48,680 bases of DNA from Chloroflexota bacterium. GTDB lineage: Bacteria > Chloroflexota > Anaerolineae > Anaerolineales > Villigracilaceae. The notes below the pieces were generated by a model. The model was not told where the DNA came from. It saw nothing but the letters and a program-made list of their open reading frames with translations, and searched no databases. This document shows positions 14,176 to 23,609 of the stretch, piece by piece. How positions within the stretch are numbered: position 1 is the stretch's first letter; each line of letters starts with the position of its first letter. A program made the translations under genes and the position numbers. The stretch covers positions 1 through 48,680 of the forward strand of contig JAADGN010000001.1 in assembly GCA_013152325.1 (NCBI GenBank), written 5' to 3'.

Positions 14176-15642
14176 TCAGGCCAGTCCAACTTCAGCGTTG
14201 AACTCTTCGATCTGGGCATCGATCTCCGAGATCTGTTCCTGGACTTCCGTCCAGTAGTCCGTGCGATACCACATATCCTGAATCTCTTCGTAGGTCTTGC
14301 CCTGCTGTTCGACCCAGGTGAAGTACTTCAAGTTGTGGATACGGCGGCGATCCGTGTAACGCAGTTCGAGCAAATTGTCGGTATCCTGCCCCATCAGGTA
14401 ACGAGCAAAATCGGCGGCGGCATCCGTCTCAGAGTATTGGCCGAATTCCGCGTGCATTTCCTGCAGGCGTGACTGGTAGAGTTCCATCGAGTCGGTCAGC
14501 ACCGTCAACATAATGTCGTTCTCGCCCATCTCGTAATACTTGGCAGTCTTGATGGCTGTCAGCACGTTGGAGATGCCGGAGAAGCCCATCAGGTCGAGTT
14601 GTGAGACGATCCCTTCCGGCACGCCCTGCTCGACGAGATATTTGCGGCCCGCCGGTTCGTTGAACAGGCGCGACAGGTTGACCACGGCGTTATCGTCAAT
14701 CGCCACGACCATGTCGGTATTCTTCGAGTTGTGGATCCAAGGCACGTGCTTGTCGCCGATCCCCTCGATACGGTGTGCGCCGAAGCCGTTTTCGAGCAGC
14801 GTCGGGCACTGCAGCGCCTCGCTGGCGACGATCTTGCTGTCCGGGAAAAGCTGCTTCATGTAGTCGCCGCTGGCAATCGTTCCGGCGGAGCCAGTGGCGG
14901 AGGCGATGCCGCGATACCTGTCTTGCGGTCCCATGACCTGCTTGAGCACTTCTTCCATGGCGTGACCGGTGATCTCGTAATGCCACAGATAGTTGCCGAA
15001 TTCGTCGAACTGATTGAAGATCATCAGGTCTTCGCCCGAATTGCGCAGTTCCCAGCATTTATCGAAAATCTCTTTGACGTTCGATTCGCTGCCCGGTGTT
15101 TTGATCGTCTCACCGGCAATACTCGCCAGCCAGTCAAAGCGCTCTTTGGACATCCCTTCGGGCAAAATGGCGATGGACTCACAGGCCAGCAGCGCCGAAT
15201 CGTACGCCCCGCCGCGGCAGTAGTTGCCCGTCGAAGGCCAGACCGCCTTTTGGGTGGTCGGATCGAACTGACCCGTGACCAGCCGCGGCACAAGACAGCC
15301 GAACGCAGCCCCGACTTTATGCGCGCCGGTCGGGAACCATTTGCCCACCAGGACAATGATGCGTGCGTCCACGCCGGTCAGAGACTTGGGCAGTTCGAGG
15401 TAATTCACACCGCCAAACCCGCCGCCGCTGGCTTTCGGCTCATTGTGCCAGGTGATGCGGAACAGGTTGCGCGGGTGCAAATCCCACAAACCGATACTCG
15501 CCAGTTCTTCCTTGACCTTGTCCGAAATCAAAGAGGGGTCTTTCATTTGAGCAAAGGTAGGGATAATAATATTGCGCTCGCGGGCGCGGCGAATGGCGCG
15601 GGCGCGGCGGTCTTTCTGGATCGTCAAATCAATTGTGGACAT
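14176..15642 (-). CDS. Fold-type II PLP-dependent enzyme, unassigned (cysteine synthase-related lyase)
   Basis: 488 residues, longer than cysteine synthase (about 310) or diaminopropionate ammonia-lyase (about 400). The PLP Lys is likely Lys109 in KWFPTGAHKVGAAFG. The substrate loop WPSTGNYCRGGAYDSA (Ser137-Asn140) follows, and SATGSAGTIASGDYMKQLFPDSKIVASEALQCP carries the Gly-rich phosphate-binding segment. The extra C-terminal 100 residues are acidic and Tyr-rich (YTDRRRIHNLKYFTWVEQQG). It would catalyse beta-elimination or replacement on an amino acid; I cannot name the substrate. A perfect 19-bp operator lies before it and a terminator after it, so it is monocistronic. The shared operator suggests a role in the purine/ureide regulon. 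Confidence 0.85.
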   Translation of the reverse strand: MSTIDLTIQKDRRARAIRRARERNIIIPTFAQMKDPSLISDKVKEELASIGLWDLHPRNLFRITWHNEPKASGGGFGGVNYLELPKSLTGVDARIIVLVGKWFPTGAHKVGAAFGCLVPRLVTGQFDPTTQKAVWPSTGNYCRGGAYDSALLACESIAILPEGMSKERFDWLASIAGETIKTPGSESNVKEIFDKCWELRNSGEDLMIFNQFDEFGNYLWHYEITGHAMEEVLKQVMGPQDRYRGIASATGSAGTIASGDYMKQLFPDSKIVASEALQCPTLLENGFGAHRIEGIGDKHVPWIHNSKNTDMVVAIDDNAVVNLSRLFNEPAGRKYLVEQGVPEGIVSQLDLMGFSGISNVLTAIKTAKYYEMGENDIMLTVLTDSMELYQSRLQEMHAEFGQYSETDAAADFARYLMGQDTDNLLELRYTDRRRIHNLKYFTWVEQQGKTYEEIQDMWYRTDYWTEVQEQISEIDAQIEEFNAEVGLA

Positions 15643-15656
15643 AGAAATCTCCTGAG

Positions 15657-15682
15657 AAAGTTGTCAGACAACTTTAATTATA
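15657..15682 (-). promoter_or_regulatory. GntR-type operator and -10 of the PLP-enzyme gene
   Basis: AAAGTTGTC-A-GACAACTTT at 15657-15675 is a perfect 19-bp palindrome around one central base. A TATAAT on the minus strand (15677-15682) precedes it, placing the transcription start inside the palindrome, as expected for a repressor site. The core TTGTCNGACAA recurs at 39171, 39224 and 43946. A ribosome binding site AGGAG lies between it and the ATG. Confidence 0.78.
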
Positions 15683-15768
15683 TCTTAAAAACCACCAGCT
15701 TCTCACATCCACTTCCGTTGCAAAAAGCCTCGTCTCAGTGATGAATATCGTGCGTTAAAAATGCACGC

Positions 15769-16956
15769 TCAAACCGTAGCCAGCGCTGCTTTCATCCTCT
15801 CCAACGCCTCGACCAGCGTTTCACGCGGGCAGCCGAAATTCAGGCGCACGAAACCATCCCCGCCGGGGCCGAAGGTCGCGCCGTCGTTCAGGGCCACTTT
15901 GGCCTCGTTCAGGAAAAACTCGTGCGGCGAACCTTCGATTTTCCCGCTCCCGATCAACTCGTTGCAATCCAGCCAGGCCAGGTAGGTCGCGTCCGGCACA
16001 GTCGTACGGATGCCGGGCAGATTGTCGCGCACATAGTCGGCCACAAAATCACGGTTGGCGGTCAGATAGCGATTCAGCGCGGCCAGCCAGTCATCACATT
16101 CGCCGGTCAATGCGGCCTGGGCCGAGATCAATCCCAGGCTGTTGACGTGCAGAGTCAGGCGCTTCACTTCTTTCACGAAACGCTCGCGCAGGTCGGCATC
16201 CTGAATAACGGCAAAGCCGCAAAACAATCCGGCCACGTTGAAGGTCTTGCTCGGCGCGACCAGCGTGATCGTCCGCGCCGCGATCTTCGGGGAGAGCGAC
16301 GCGATGGGAATGTGCTGCGTCTCTCCCAGCAGCAATTCACTGTGAATTTCGTCCGAACAGATGAGAATGTCCTCCCGGTCGCAAATTTCGGCCATGCGCG
16401 TCAGGTCGGCGCGGCTGTAGGCGATCCCGGTCGGATTGTGCGGGTTGCAAAGCAGGAACATACGCGTGCGCGCTCCGCCCGCGTGGACAGCTGATTCGAA
16501 GAGATCCCAGTCCACCTCGTAACGCAGTGTGCGCCCATGGGAGACGGGTTTCAGCGGGGCTGTCTGGCGCACCAGACCCACATTCTCGTGGACGCTCAGG
16601 AACGGGAAGTACACCGGCGTCTGCATCAGAATCCCATCCCCAGGAGCGGCAGCGATGCGCGCCGCGACGTTGAAGCCGGTTACCAGGCCGGGGACAGCGA
16701 CCACCTGCTCCGGCGCGACCTGCCAATCGTAGAGACGCGTCATGCGTTGGGCGACGACCTCGTACATTTTTGGCGAGGGCAGCTCATAGCCGAAAACGCC
16801 GTGTTCCACGGCTGCACGCAGCGCCTCGATAACGGGAGCCGGCGCGGGGAAGTCCATGTCCGCCACCCAAAGGGGCAGTACGTCTCCGGGGTAGAATCCC
16901 CATTTGATGCTGTTGCTGGCACGGCGGTCAGTCAGCCTGTCAAAATCATAAGACAT
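15769..16956 (-). CDS. PatB/MalY-type aminotransferase (putative C-S lyase)
   Basis: 395-residue fold-type I PLP enzyme. The N-terminus reads SNSIKWGFYPGDVLPLWVADMDFP, the PatB/MalY hallmark. Further motifs are CNPHNPTG near 170-177, SDEIHSEL at 201-208, and APSKTFNVAGL with the PLP Lys at about 237. PatB proteins cleave cystathionine or other C-S bonds, and annotations alternate between aminotransferase and cystathionine beta-lyase. GGAGTGATG lies before the ATG. The neighbours on both sides have their own signals, so this may be a single-gene unit. A link to the surrounding purine genes is not evident. Confidence 0.92.
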   Translation of the reverse strand: MSYDFDRLTDRRASNSIKWGFYPGDVLPLWVADMDFPAPAPVIEALRAAVEHGVFGYELPSPKMYEVVAQRMTRLYDWQVAPEQVVAVPGLVTGFNVAARIAAAPGDGILMQTPVYFPFLSVHENVGLVRQTAPLKPVSHGRTLRYEVDWDLFESAVHAGGARTRMFLLCNPHNPTGIAYSRADLTRMAEICDREDILICSDEIHSELLLGETQHIPIASLSPKIAARTITLVAPSKTFNVAGLFCGFAVIQDADLRERFVKEVKRLTLHVNSLGLISAQAALTGECDDWLAALNRYLTANRDFVADYVRDNLPGIRTTVPDATYLAWLDCNELIGSGKIEGSPHEFFLNEAKVALNDGATFGPGGDGFVRLNFGCPRETLVEALERMKAALATV

Positions 16957-17018
16957 TGTTCATCACTCCGTGTAAGTTCTAATGCTTGATCCCCCACCAT
17001 GCTTATATGGCAACATAC

Positions 17019-17966
17019 TTACGTTTTTCTCTCGTCTTCCGGCGCTTCGCGGACAACATAAAGCGGCCTGCCTTTGGCTTCGTCGTACAAGCGCCCGACA
17101 TACTCCCCCAAAATACCCAGCGAGATCAATTGCACGCCGCCGAGAAACAGAACTGCGATCAAGGTGGTGGCCTGTCCGGCAAACTGCTGCGATCCGGCCA
17201 CGCGCAGAACGATCACGACAGGGATGGCCACGATGGCTATCCCCGCCGAGGCAAAACCAAAAAAGGTGGCCACTTGCAGCGGGAAATATGAGAATCCCGT
17301 CACAGCGTTGAGGGCCAATTTGAGCATCTTCCTGAAGGGATATTTGGTCTCACCCGCAAAACGGGCTGCGCGCCTATATTCCACGCCAATCTGGCGAAAT
17401 CCCACCCAGGCCGACATGCCGCGCAGAAAACGATGGCGCTCACGCATATTGTTCATCACATCCACAACTTTGCGGTCGAGCAGACGGAAGTCGCCGGTAT
17501 CGAGCGGAATCTTCACGTCCGTGATGCGGTAAATCATGCGGTAGAAAAGCGTAGCGGTGCTCTTCTTGAACCAGGTCTCGCCTTCACGTTCGGCGCGCAC
17601 CGCGTAGACCACTTCGTACCCCTCGCGCCATTTAGCGACCAGGTCGAGGATGGTCTCGGGTGGGTCTTGCAGGTCCGCGTCGATGATGACCATCGCCTGC
17701 CCGCGACTGTAGTCCAGCCCGGCGGTGACGGCGATCTGGTGGCCGAAATTGCGCGCAAATATCACCGGGCGGACGCGCTTGTCGTCCGCGGCCAGCTCGC
17801 GGATTCGTTCGGTCGAACCGTCGGTCGAACCGTCGTCCACGAGGACCAGTTCCCAGGGTTCGCCGGTCGAGTCCATCACGTCCCTGACGCGGCGGTAGAA
17901 TTCGGGGATATTGTCAATTTCGTTGTATATGGGGGCAACGACAGAGAAAGTAACAGTTTTATCCAT
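17019..17966 (-). CDS. Family 2 glycosyltransferase (DPM1/GtrB-like) with two membrane helices
   Basis: 315-residue polyprenyl-phosphate sugar transferase type. The GT-A domain holds [13 protein letters not shown], the nucleotide-binding [11 protein letters not shown], the metal motif [11 protein letters not shown] and [13 protein letters not shown]. Two C-terminal membrane helices ([20 protein letters not shown] and [20 protein letters not shown]) precede [15 protein letters not shown], the usual ending of the GtrB group. It would load a sugar onto a lipid carrier at the inner leaflet. ATG 17966 was preferred over an upstream in-frame start because GGAAAAGA lies next to it. Its link to the metabolic neighbours is unclear. 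Confidence 0.92.
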   Translation of the reverse strand: MDKTVTFSVVAPIYNEIDNIPEFYRRVRDVMDSTGEPWELVLVDDGSTDGSTERIRELAADDKRVRPVIFARNFGHQIAVTAGLDYSRGQAMVIIDADLQDPPETILDLVAKWREGYEVVYAVRAEREGETWFKKSTATLFYRMIYRITDVKIPLDTGDFRLLDRKVVDVMNNMRERHRFLRGMSAWVGFRQIGVEYRRAARFAGETKYPFRKMLKLALNAVTGFSYFPLQVATFFGFASAGIAIVAIPVVIVLRVAGSQQFAGQATTLIAVLFLGGVQLISLGILGEYVGRLYDEAKGRPLYVVREAPEDERKT

Positions 17967-18058
17967 TCTTTTCCAATTCAGCACCAGCAAGTCCCGCCGA
18001 CGGACAAATCCAACGGCCGGTTTTAGAAAGCCGTCTGAATACGGCTGAAAACAGGCTT

Positions 18059-19189
18059 TCAGTCCGCCACAGATTCCCCTTCCGGTTCCAGTTCGACTGG
18101 CAGGGGCCCGGAGGGCATTTCATCCTCCGGAAACGGCGGCAGGCCCAACACCCGGCGGCGCAGGTACCTGCCGACCACCATCAAAGAGGCCAGCAGCGGT
18201 ACAACGATCAGCACGCCAAGTACCCCCTGAATGATCAGGGCAGCGATGATGGCGACAAAAACCACCCCGTCGTGCAGCTTTAGACTGCGCCCAACCACAC
18301 GCGGCAGCAACCAGATATTCTTGGCGTAATTCAGGACACTGTAAACCCCCAGGACCAACACGGAAAACCACAGATTCGAAATCGGCAGGAAAGTCGACCC
18401 TTCCACCAAAGCGACGGCCACAGCAAGCGTCACTGCCACAAACGGGCCAAGCTCAGGAATGATATTCAGCACTCCTGCCAACGCCCCCAGGACAAGCGCG
18501 CCCGGCAAACCAATCGCCAGCCAGGCGATGGTGTAGATAACGACCAAAAGGGCCATGAGCGCTATCTGACCGCGCATGTAGGCGCTCCAAATTTCTGTGA
18601 TCTCGTCGTATAACCGGCGAACGTCCGGCTGATATTGTGCAGGAGGCAGGCGGAAGAACCACTCTCGCAACCGGTCCCAATCGATCAGCAGGTAGTAGAT
18701 CGTGATAATGATGACCAGCAACCAGGCTACATTCCGGGAAGTACTTTCGATCAACTTCAACGTACTTTCCGGCACCAAATTAATCAGCGTCGAAAGCGGC
18801 TCGGTAATGTCAGGGACGAGTGTCGTCAGGCTCAATGTGAACCCGCCAATAACCAAAGGCTGGGAGAACAAATTCTGGACGTAGACCGGCAGCCCCGTCA
18901 AATCGCTCAACAATTCCTGCAGCTCCCCCACCAAAATCGGCACGACCGTGGCCGGGATAGCCAAGACGATTGCCAAAGTAATGAAATACACCAGATTGAC
19001 TGCCAGCCGATGCGACATGCGCGCTGAAGACTTCAAAAAGTCCACCACGGGGTTGAGCACATACGCAACCAGCCCCGCGATAATCAGCGGCTGGAACACC
19101 GGGCGGACATACCAGGCCGTAAAAGCCAGCCCAACGACGATTATCGTCAGCGTAAAATACCGCGCTCTGGGGCTCCAGTTTGCACTCAT
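18059..19189 (-). CDS. AI-2E family membrane protein
   Basis: 376-residue member of the AI-2E (PerM/TqsA-like) family. It has seven to eight membrane segments, among them the N-terminal pair [16 protein letters not shown] and [19 protein letters not shown] and the conserved C-terminal block [21 protein letters not shown]. Family members include exporters of signalling molecules or Na+/H+ antiporters; the substrate cannot be told from sequence. The start overlaps the stop of the threonine-synthase-like gene by four bases (ATGA), so the two are co-translated. The C-terminal tail is acidic and cytoplasmic. Confidence 0.92.
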   Translation of the reverse strand: MSANWSPRARYFTLTIIVVGLAFTAWYVRPVFQPLIIAGLVAYVLNPVVDFLKSSARMSHRLAVNLVYFITLAIVLAIPATVVPILVGELQELLSDLTGLPVYVQNLFSQPLVIGGFTLSLTTLVPDITEPLSTLINLVPESTLKLIESTSRNVAWLLVIIITIYYLLIDWDRLREWFFRLPPAQYQPDVRRLYDEITEIWSAYMRGQIALMALLVVIYTIAWLAIGLPGALVLGALAGVLNIIPELGPFVAVTLAVAVALVEGSTFLPISNLWFSVLVLGVYSVLNYAKNIWLLPRVVGRSLKLHDGVVFVAIIAALIIQGVLGVLIVVPLLASLMVVGRYLRRRVLGLPPFPEDEMPSGPLPVELEPEGESVAD

Positions 19190-20427
19190 AGAAGGTCCTT
19201 CACAGCTTGCAGCGTCGGCTCAATGATCGGCGCTGCGGCCACAGCCTGCATAGCTGCCTTGACATCTTTCAAGCCGCTGCCAGTATTCACCACCAGGACG
19301 GGATCCTCGGGCCGCACCAGGCCCTGGGCTGCCGCGCTGACCAATCCGGCATATGCTGTGGCCCCGGCCGGTTCCGCGAAAACGCCCACCCGGCCCAGGT
19401 CTGCGATCGCGGACAGGATATCCTCGTCGCGGACAGTGATGTACGTGCCGCCCGTCTCGCGTGCGGCGCGCACTGCACGAACGCCATCGCGCGGCAGATC
19501 CACCGAGATGCTGTCGGCCAGCGTCTGCGCCGAGACCGGCTCGATCTGTTCCGTGCCCGCATTGAAGGCATTGGCTATCGCCGCCGACCCTTCGGCCTGC
19601 ACGCCGATAATACGCGGCATTTTTTCAATCCAGCCCAATGCGAGCAAATCCTTGAAGCCCTTATGGATGCCGGAGATAATGTTGCCATCGCCCACCGAGA
19701 CAAAAATCGTCAGCGGAGTCGATGTCTCGCCCAAAGTCTCCAGCGACCATTCCCAGATCTCGAAGGCGGCGGTCTTCTTGCCCTCGGCGGTAAACGGATT
19801 GTAGCCCGTATTGCGGCAATACCAGCCGAATTCCTGCGAGGCTTTGACCGACAGGTCGAAAGCATCGTCGTAGGTGCCATCCACCAGCATGACGCGCGCG
19901 CCAAAGATCAGCAACTGGGCAATCTTGGCAGGCGGGGCAGACTTGGGTGCAAAGATGACCGCTTTTTGCCCGATGGCTGCCGCCATCCCGGCCAGCGCCG
20001 CGCCGGCGTTCCCGGTCGAAGCGGTGACCACGATCTCCGCGCCGATCTCGCGGGCGCGCGCCACCACGACCGCGCTGGCGCGGTCTTTGAAGGAGGCCGT
20101 CGGATTGCGGCTCTCGTCTTTGAGCCACACATCGCGCAAGCCGAGTTTCTCCGCCAAGCGGGGCAGCGCAAAGACCGGCGTCCACCCAGCCGCGTGCAGC
20201 GGGGTTGCCTCGCCGCCAGGGTCAGAGACCGGCAGCATGGGCAAATAGCGCCAGAGTGAGGCTTCCGTCCGGCAGGTAATATCTTCGGGATGGTACTTGT
20301 GCCGAATGGCTTCGTAGTCCAAAATAATATCCAGGTTGCCGCCATCCGTCGGGCAGGTATAGGTCACCTGGTCGGGACGATATTTCTGTCCACACAGGGA
20401 ACATCGGTAGCCAACAAATTTATCCAT
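19186..20427 (-). CDS. Threonine synthase-family PLP enzyme with N-terminal zinc-ribbon remnant
   Basis: 413 residues. The N-terminus has CSLCGQKY (Cys9, Cys12) and TCPTDGG (Cys25), a zinc-ribbon-like start with one expected Cys missing. The PLP Lys is about 114 in SRNPTASFKDRAS, STGNAGAALAG follows as the substrate loop, and VGDGNIISGIHKGFKDL is the threonine synthase-like Gly-rich segment. Annotated homologues are called threonine synthase (O-phosphohomoserine to threonine). Because it lies next to the Mo hydroxylase in a purine island and no other threonine-pathway gene is near, a lyase role on a purine-derived amino acid is an alternative. The start is preceded by a weak ribosome binding site. 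Confidence 0.88.
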   Translation of the reverse strand: MDKFVGYRCSLCGQKYRPDQVTYTCPTDGGNLDIILDYEAIRHKYHPEDITCRTEASLWRYLPMLPVSDPGGEATPLHAAGWTPVFALPRLAEKLGLRDVWLKDESRNPTASFKDRASAVVVARAREIGAEIVVTASTGNAGAALAGMAAAIGQKAVIFAPKSAPPAKIAQLLIFGARVMLVDGTYDDAFDLSVKASQEFGWYCRNTGYNPFTAEGKKTAAFEIWEWSLETLGETSTPLTIFVSVGDGNIISGIHKGFKDLLALGWIEKMPRIIGVQAEGSAAIANAFNAGTEQIEPVSAQTLADSISVDLPRDGVRAVRAARETGGTYITVRDEDILSAIADLGRVGVFAEPAGATAYAGLVSAAAQGLVRPEDPVLVVNTGSGLKDVKAAMQAVAAAPIIEPTLQAVKDLL

Positions 20428-20721
20428 AGTTTTTTGCCTTCGAATTGCTGCACCCCCAGAGGTGGTGAAGCAACGACGTTGTAAAGATATTTTCGACCAA
20501 CTGCATATCGAATTGACCTATTTTACTGTACTTTCGTCAAAGCTGCATTCGCGGCAATCCTGCGCTTAAAGACAGCACTTTTCGCGAATGGTCCTCCCCC
20601 CTGTATGCGGGCAGCCAACCCGCGCACCGCAGTATACGGGGGCACGAGAAAAAAGGCGGAACTACCGCTATTTTATCATTTGCGCACGGTCAAACCATCG
20701 AGACGACCATACAAATTCGAG
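20428..20721. other. Intergenic stretch between the Mo hydroxylase and threonine synthase-like genes
   Basis: 294 bases with no supported gene. Near the Mo hydroxylase end, at about 20649-20669, the minus strand can form a short GCGG/CCGC hairpin followed by CTTTTTT, a weak candidate terminator. The rest should contain the promoter of the threonine synthase-like gene, but I find no clear -35/-10 pair. TTGTCNGACAA is absent. Confidence 0.4.
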
Positions 20722-23556
20722 TTACGCTTTGATGGCCTGCAAAATCTTCTCTTGGTCTACGGGCAGGCTGTCAACGCGCACGCCTACGGCGTTGTAAATC
20801 GCATTGGTAATCGCGGGAGTAGTTGGAATGCTGACGATCTCGCCAATCCCTTTTGCCCCATACGGCCCCTCGGAGGTGGGATGCTCGACCACGATCGGGA
20901 TGATCTCAGGGGTCTGCACAATGGACGGGATGCGGTAACGCGCCAGCCGGTCGGTGACGACGTAGCCATCTTCGACGATGAACTGCTCGGTCAGGGCGTT
21001 GCCCAGCCCCATCATCACGCCGCCCTCGATCTGGCCTTTCAGCCCCAGCGGGTTGACGGCCTGTCCGACATCGTTGGCCGCGACGATGCGCAGCACACGC
21101 ACTTCACCCGTCAGCGTGTTCACTTCCACCTCGGCGGCCTGGGCCGCGAAAGCAAAGGCAAAGTGCATATCGCCGCCCTGCCCCAACGGTTTGGTGGCCG
21201 GCGCCCGATATTCATAGACGGCATACGACTGGCGTCCTTCGGAATGCATGGCGGCATAGACCTCCGCCAGCGGGAGCGAACGGCCGCCAACGCGCACCGT
21301 CCCGTCGGCAAAGATGATCTGCTCCGGCGGTTGGTCGTATTTCTCGGCCAGCGTGGAGGCGATGGCCTGTCGCAGGGACTGCGCGGCCAGACGCGCCGCG
21401 TTGCCCGTGACGTAGGTCTGGCGGGAGGCGGTCGTCGGGCCGCCGTCGGGCGTCAGGTCGGTGTCCATGACGAGCACATTGACCTGAGACAACGGCGCGC
21501 CGAGTTCCTCGGCCACGATCATTTGCAAGACCGTCACCAACCCCTGCCCCAATTCTGCGGAGGAGGTGCGCACTTCCAGTTTGCCGTCCGGGAACAAATG
21601 CACTTCTGCGCCGGCTTTATCGTCCGCGCCGCCGCCCAGGCCGGTATTCTTGAAGGCCGCCGAAAAACCCCAGGCGCGCCGCTTGTGGGGCGCACCCGGC
21701 ACAGGTCGGGGGGCAAAAATCGATTGAACGGAATCCGGCCCACCCTGAGGCCGATGCGAGGCCTCGTCCTGCTTTATCAGGCGGCGCACCTCGGCTTCCA
21801 CCTTGTCGATGCATTCGAGCAAGCCCACGCTTTCACGCAGTTCCTGCCCGGTGCTGGTCGTACTGCCTATGCGCAGAGCATTCTTGCGGCGCAATGCCAC
21901 CGGGTCCATATCCAGCGTCTCGGCCAGCATGTCCATCATGCTCTCGACGGCAAAAGCCGACTGGGTGACGCCGAAGCCGCGGAACGCGCCCGCGGGCGGG
22001 TTGTTGGTGTACATGGCGTAGCAATCGGAGCGCGCGTCGGGAATTTCGTAAGGGCCAACGGAGTGCGTCGTGGCGCGCCCCATTACCTTCTCGCCCAGGG
22101 ATGCGTACGCGCCGCTGTCGCCATAGAGTTCGGTTTCAACCGCGGTCAGGCGGCCGTCCTTGGTTGCGCCCAACTTGACGCGGATCCGGGTGGCGTGCCG
22201 TTTGGGGTGCACGATCAGGCTTTCGTGCCGGTCGAAGAGCAATTTGACCGGACGCCCAGTAGCGTTTGCCAGCAACGCGGCGTGAATTTGCCCGGCAATA
22301 TCCTCTTTGCCGCCAAAGCCGCCGCCCATCAACTGCCCGACGATGTGCACCCGCTCGTGCGGCCAGCCCAGGGCGTCAGCTACCTGTTGCCGGTCTGAAT
22401 AGGGAATTTGCGAACCGACGTAGACTTCCATGCGCCCGTCCTCGGTGGGGACGGCCACGCTGCACTCCGGTTCAAGAAACGCGTGGTCGGTGGTCGGCGT
22501 GTGAAAGGTGTGCTCCAGGATCACGTCAGCGGCGGCGAAGCCCGCCTCCAGGTCGCCTTTGCGCACCTTGATGTGCTTGAGCAGATTGCCGCTCTCGTGC
22601 AACACGGGCGCGTCCGGCCGGCGAGCCTGCACCGGATTGCTGACAACAGGCAGTTCTTCGAATTCAGCCGTCATCAAATCCAGCGCAGCGGCGGCAGCGG
22701 CTTCACTCTCTGCGGCCACGATGGCCAGCGCATCGCCAACGTAGCGCACCCGTTCGCCGACGCCAACCATGATCGGCCAGTCGGGGACGATCAGTCCGTG
22801 GTTGTGTACGCCCGGCAGATCCTCCGCCGTCAACACAGCGACGACGCCGGGCAGGGCACGCGCCTGCTCCACGTCCAGTTTTCGCAAAATCGCATGGGGG
22901 ACGCCAGCGCGTTTGACGCGGGCATGGAGCATACCCTCGAAGACCAGATCGTCGGTGAAGATGGCCTCGCCGGTCACCTTCTGGATGGCGTCCGGGCGGA
23001 TGTGGCTGTGGCCGATGACGCGATGTCCGTCCCCGGACTCTTTCACGTCCGGAGGAGGAAGCGGCTCGCCCGTTCTCAACGTATGCGCCGCGGCCTGGAT
23101 CGCGCTCTCGATGGACGGATAGCCCGCACAGCGGCAGAGCGTATCCTTGAGCGCGCGGCGAATCTCGTCCGAAGATGGTTCCGGATTGCGCTGCAAAAGG
23201 GCGTGGGAGGTCATAATCTGCCCGGGGATGCAGAAACCACACTGGACCGCGCCGTGCTCAACAAAGGCTTCCTGCAAAGGGTGCAATTTGACCCCTTCAT
23301 CGCCCCGCTCGGCCAGGCCCTCGATGGTCAGCACGGTTTTGCCGTCCGCGCGTTGGGCCGGATAGGTACAAGAAAGCACCGGCTCGCCGTCCACGACGAC
23401 CGTACACGCGCCGCACTCGGCCTCGTTGCAGCCAATTTTGGTGCCGGTCAGACGCAGGCGTTTGCGCAGCAAATCGGCCAGCGTTTCGCCGGGAACGGCG
23501 GGCAGTTGATAAAGCTGCCCGTTAACTGTGAGAGAAATTTGGGGTTGACGCTCCAT
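20722..23556 (-). CDS. Fused Fe-S/molybdenum hydroxylase subunit (XdhD-like)
   Basis: 944-residue xanthine-dehydrogenase-family protein in which the small Fe-S subunit and large Mo subunit are one chain, as in E. coli XdhD (956 residues). The first [2Fe-2S] cluster uses Cys43, Cys48, Cys51 and Cys63; the second uses Cys106, Cys109, Cys141 and Cys143. The Mo part contains GQLMGGGFGGKEDIAGQ, AFRGFGVTQ and the catalytic Glu in EGPYGAKGIGE. A purine hydroxylation role (hypoxanthine/xanthine class) is likely from context. ATG 23556 follows AGAGG; the frame remains open upstream, but that part lies inside the FAD-subunit gene. No in-frame stop suggests selenocysteine. Confidence 0.93.
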   Translation of the reverse strand: MERQPQISLTVNGQLYQLPAVPGETLADLLRKRLRLTGTKIGCNEAECGACTVVVDGEPVLSCTYPAQRADGKTVLTIEGLAERGDEGVKLHPLQEAFVEHGAVQCGFCIPGQIMTSHALLQRNPEPSSDEIRRALKDTLCRCAGYPSIESAIQAAAHTLRTGEPLPPPDVKESGDGHRVIGHSHIRPDAIQKVTGEAIFTDDLVFEGMLHARVKRAGVPHAILRKLDVEQARALPGVVAVLTAEDLPGVHNHGLIVPDWPIMVGVGERVRYVGDALAIVAAESEAAAAAALDLMTAEFEELPVVSNPVQARRPDAPVLHESGNLLKHIKVRKGDLEAGFAAADVILEHTFHTPTTDHAFLEPECSVAVPTEDGRMEVYVGSQIPYSDRQQVADALGWPHERVHIVGQLMGGGFGGKEDIAGQIHAALLANATGRPVKLLFDRHESLIVHPKRHATRIRVKLGATKDGRLTAVETELYGDSGAYASLGEKVMGRATTHSVGPYEIPDARSDCYAMYTNNPPAGAFRGFGVTQSAFAVESMMDMLAETLDMDPVALRRKNALRIGSTTSTGQELRESVGLLECIDKVEAEVRRLIKQDEASHRPQGGPDSVQSIFAPRPVPGAPHKRRAWGFSAAFKNTGLGGGADDKAGAEVHLFPDGKLEVRTSSAELGQGLVTVLQMIVAEELGAPLSQVNVLVMDTDLTPDGGPTTASRQTYVTGNAARLAAQSLRQAIASTLAEKYDQPPEQIIFADGTVRVGGRSLPLAEVYAAMHSEGRQSYAVYEYRAPATKPLGQGGDMHFAFAFAAQAAEVEVNTLTGEVRVLRIVAANDVGQAVNPLGLKGQIEGGVMMGLGNALTEQFIVEDGYVVTDRLARYRIPSIVQTPEIIPIVVEHPTSEGPYGAKGIGEIVSIPTTPAITNAIYNAVGVRVDSLPVDQEKILQAIKA

Positions 23557-23609
23557 GGTACCTCTATAAAAGGCTTCTTCGTGTCGGCACGCCGCAAGCA
23601 TGCCCTCGT

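Noticed and set aside
20428-20721. T-box or tRNA gene in the gap before the threonine synthase-like gene
   Set aside because: There is no AGGGTGGNACCGCG motif, no TTCGA T-loop with flanking stem and no acceptor-stem pairing.
20605-22398. Long + strand open frame opposite the Mo hydroxylase gene
   Set aside because: It is antisense to a gene with clear cofactor motifs, is very rich in Arg, Gly, His and Gln, and shows no domain or ribosome binding site; GC-rich codon bias explains it.
20722-23556. Selenocysteine in the Mo hydroxylase
   Set aside because: There is no in-frame TGA in the reading frame; any selenium would be a labile cofactor, which sequence cannot show.
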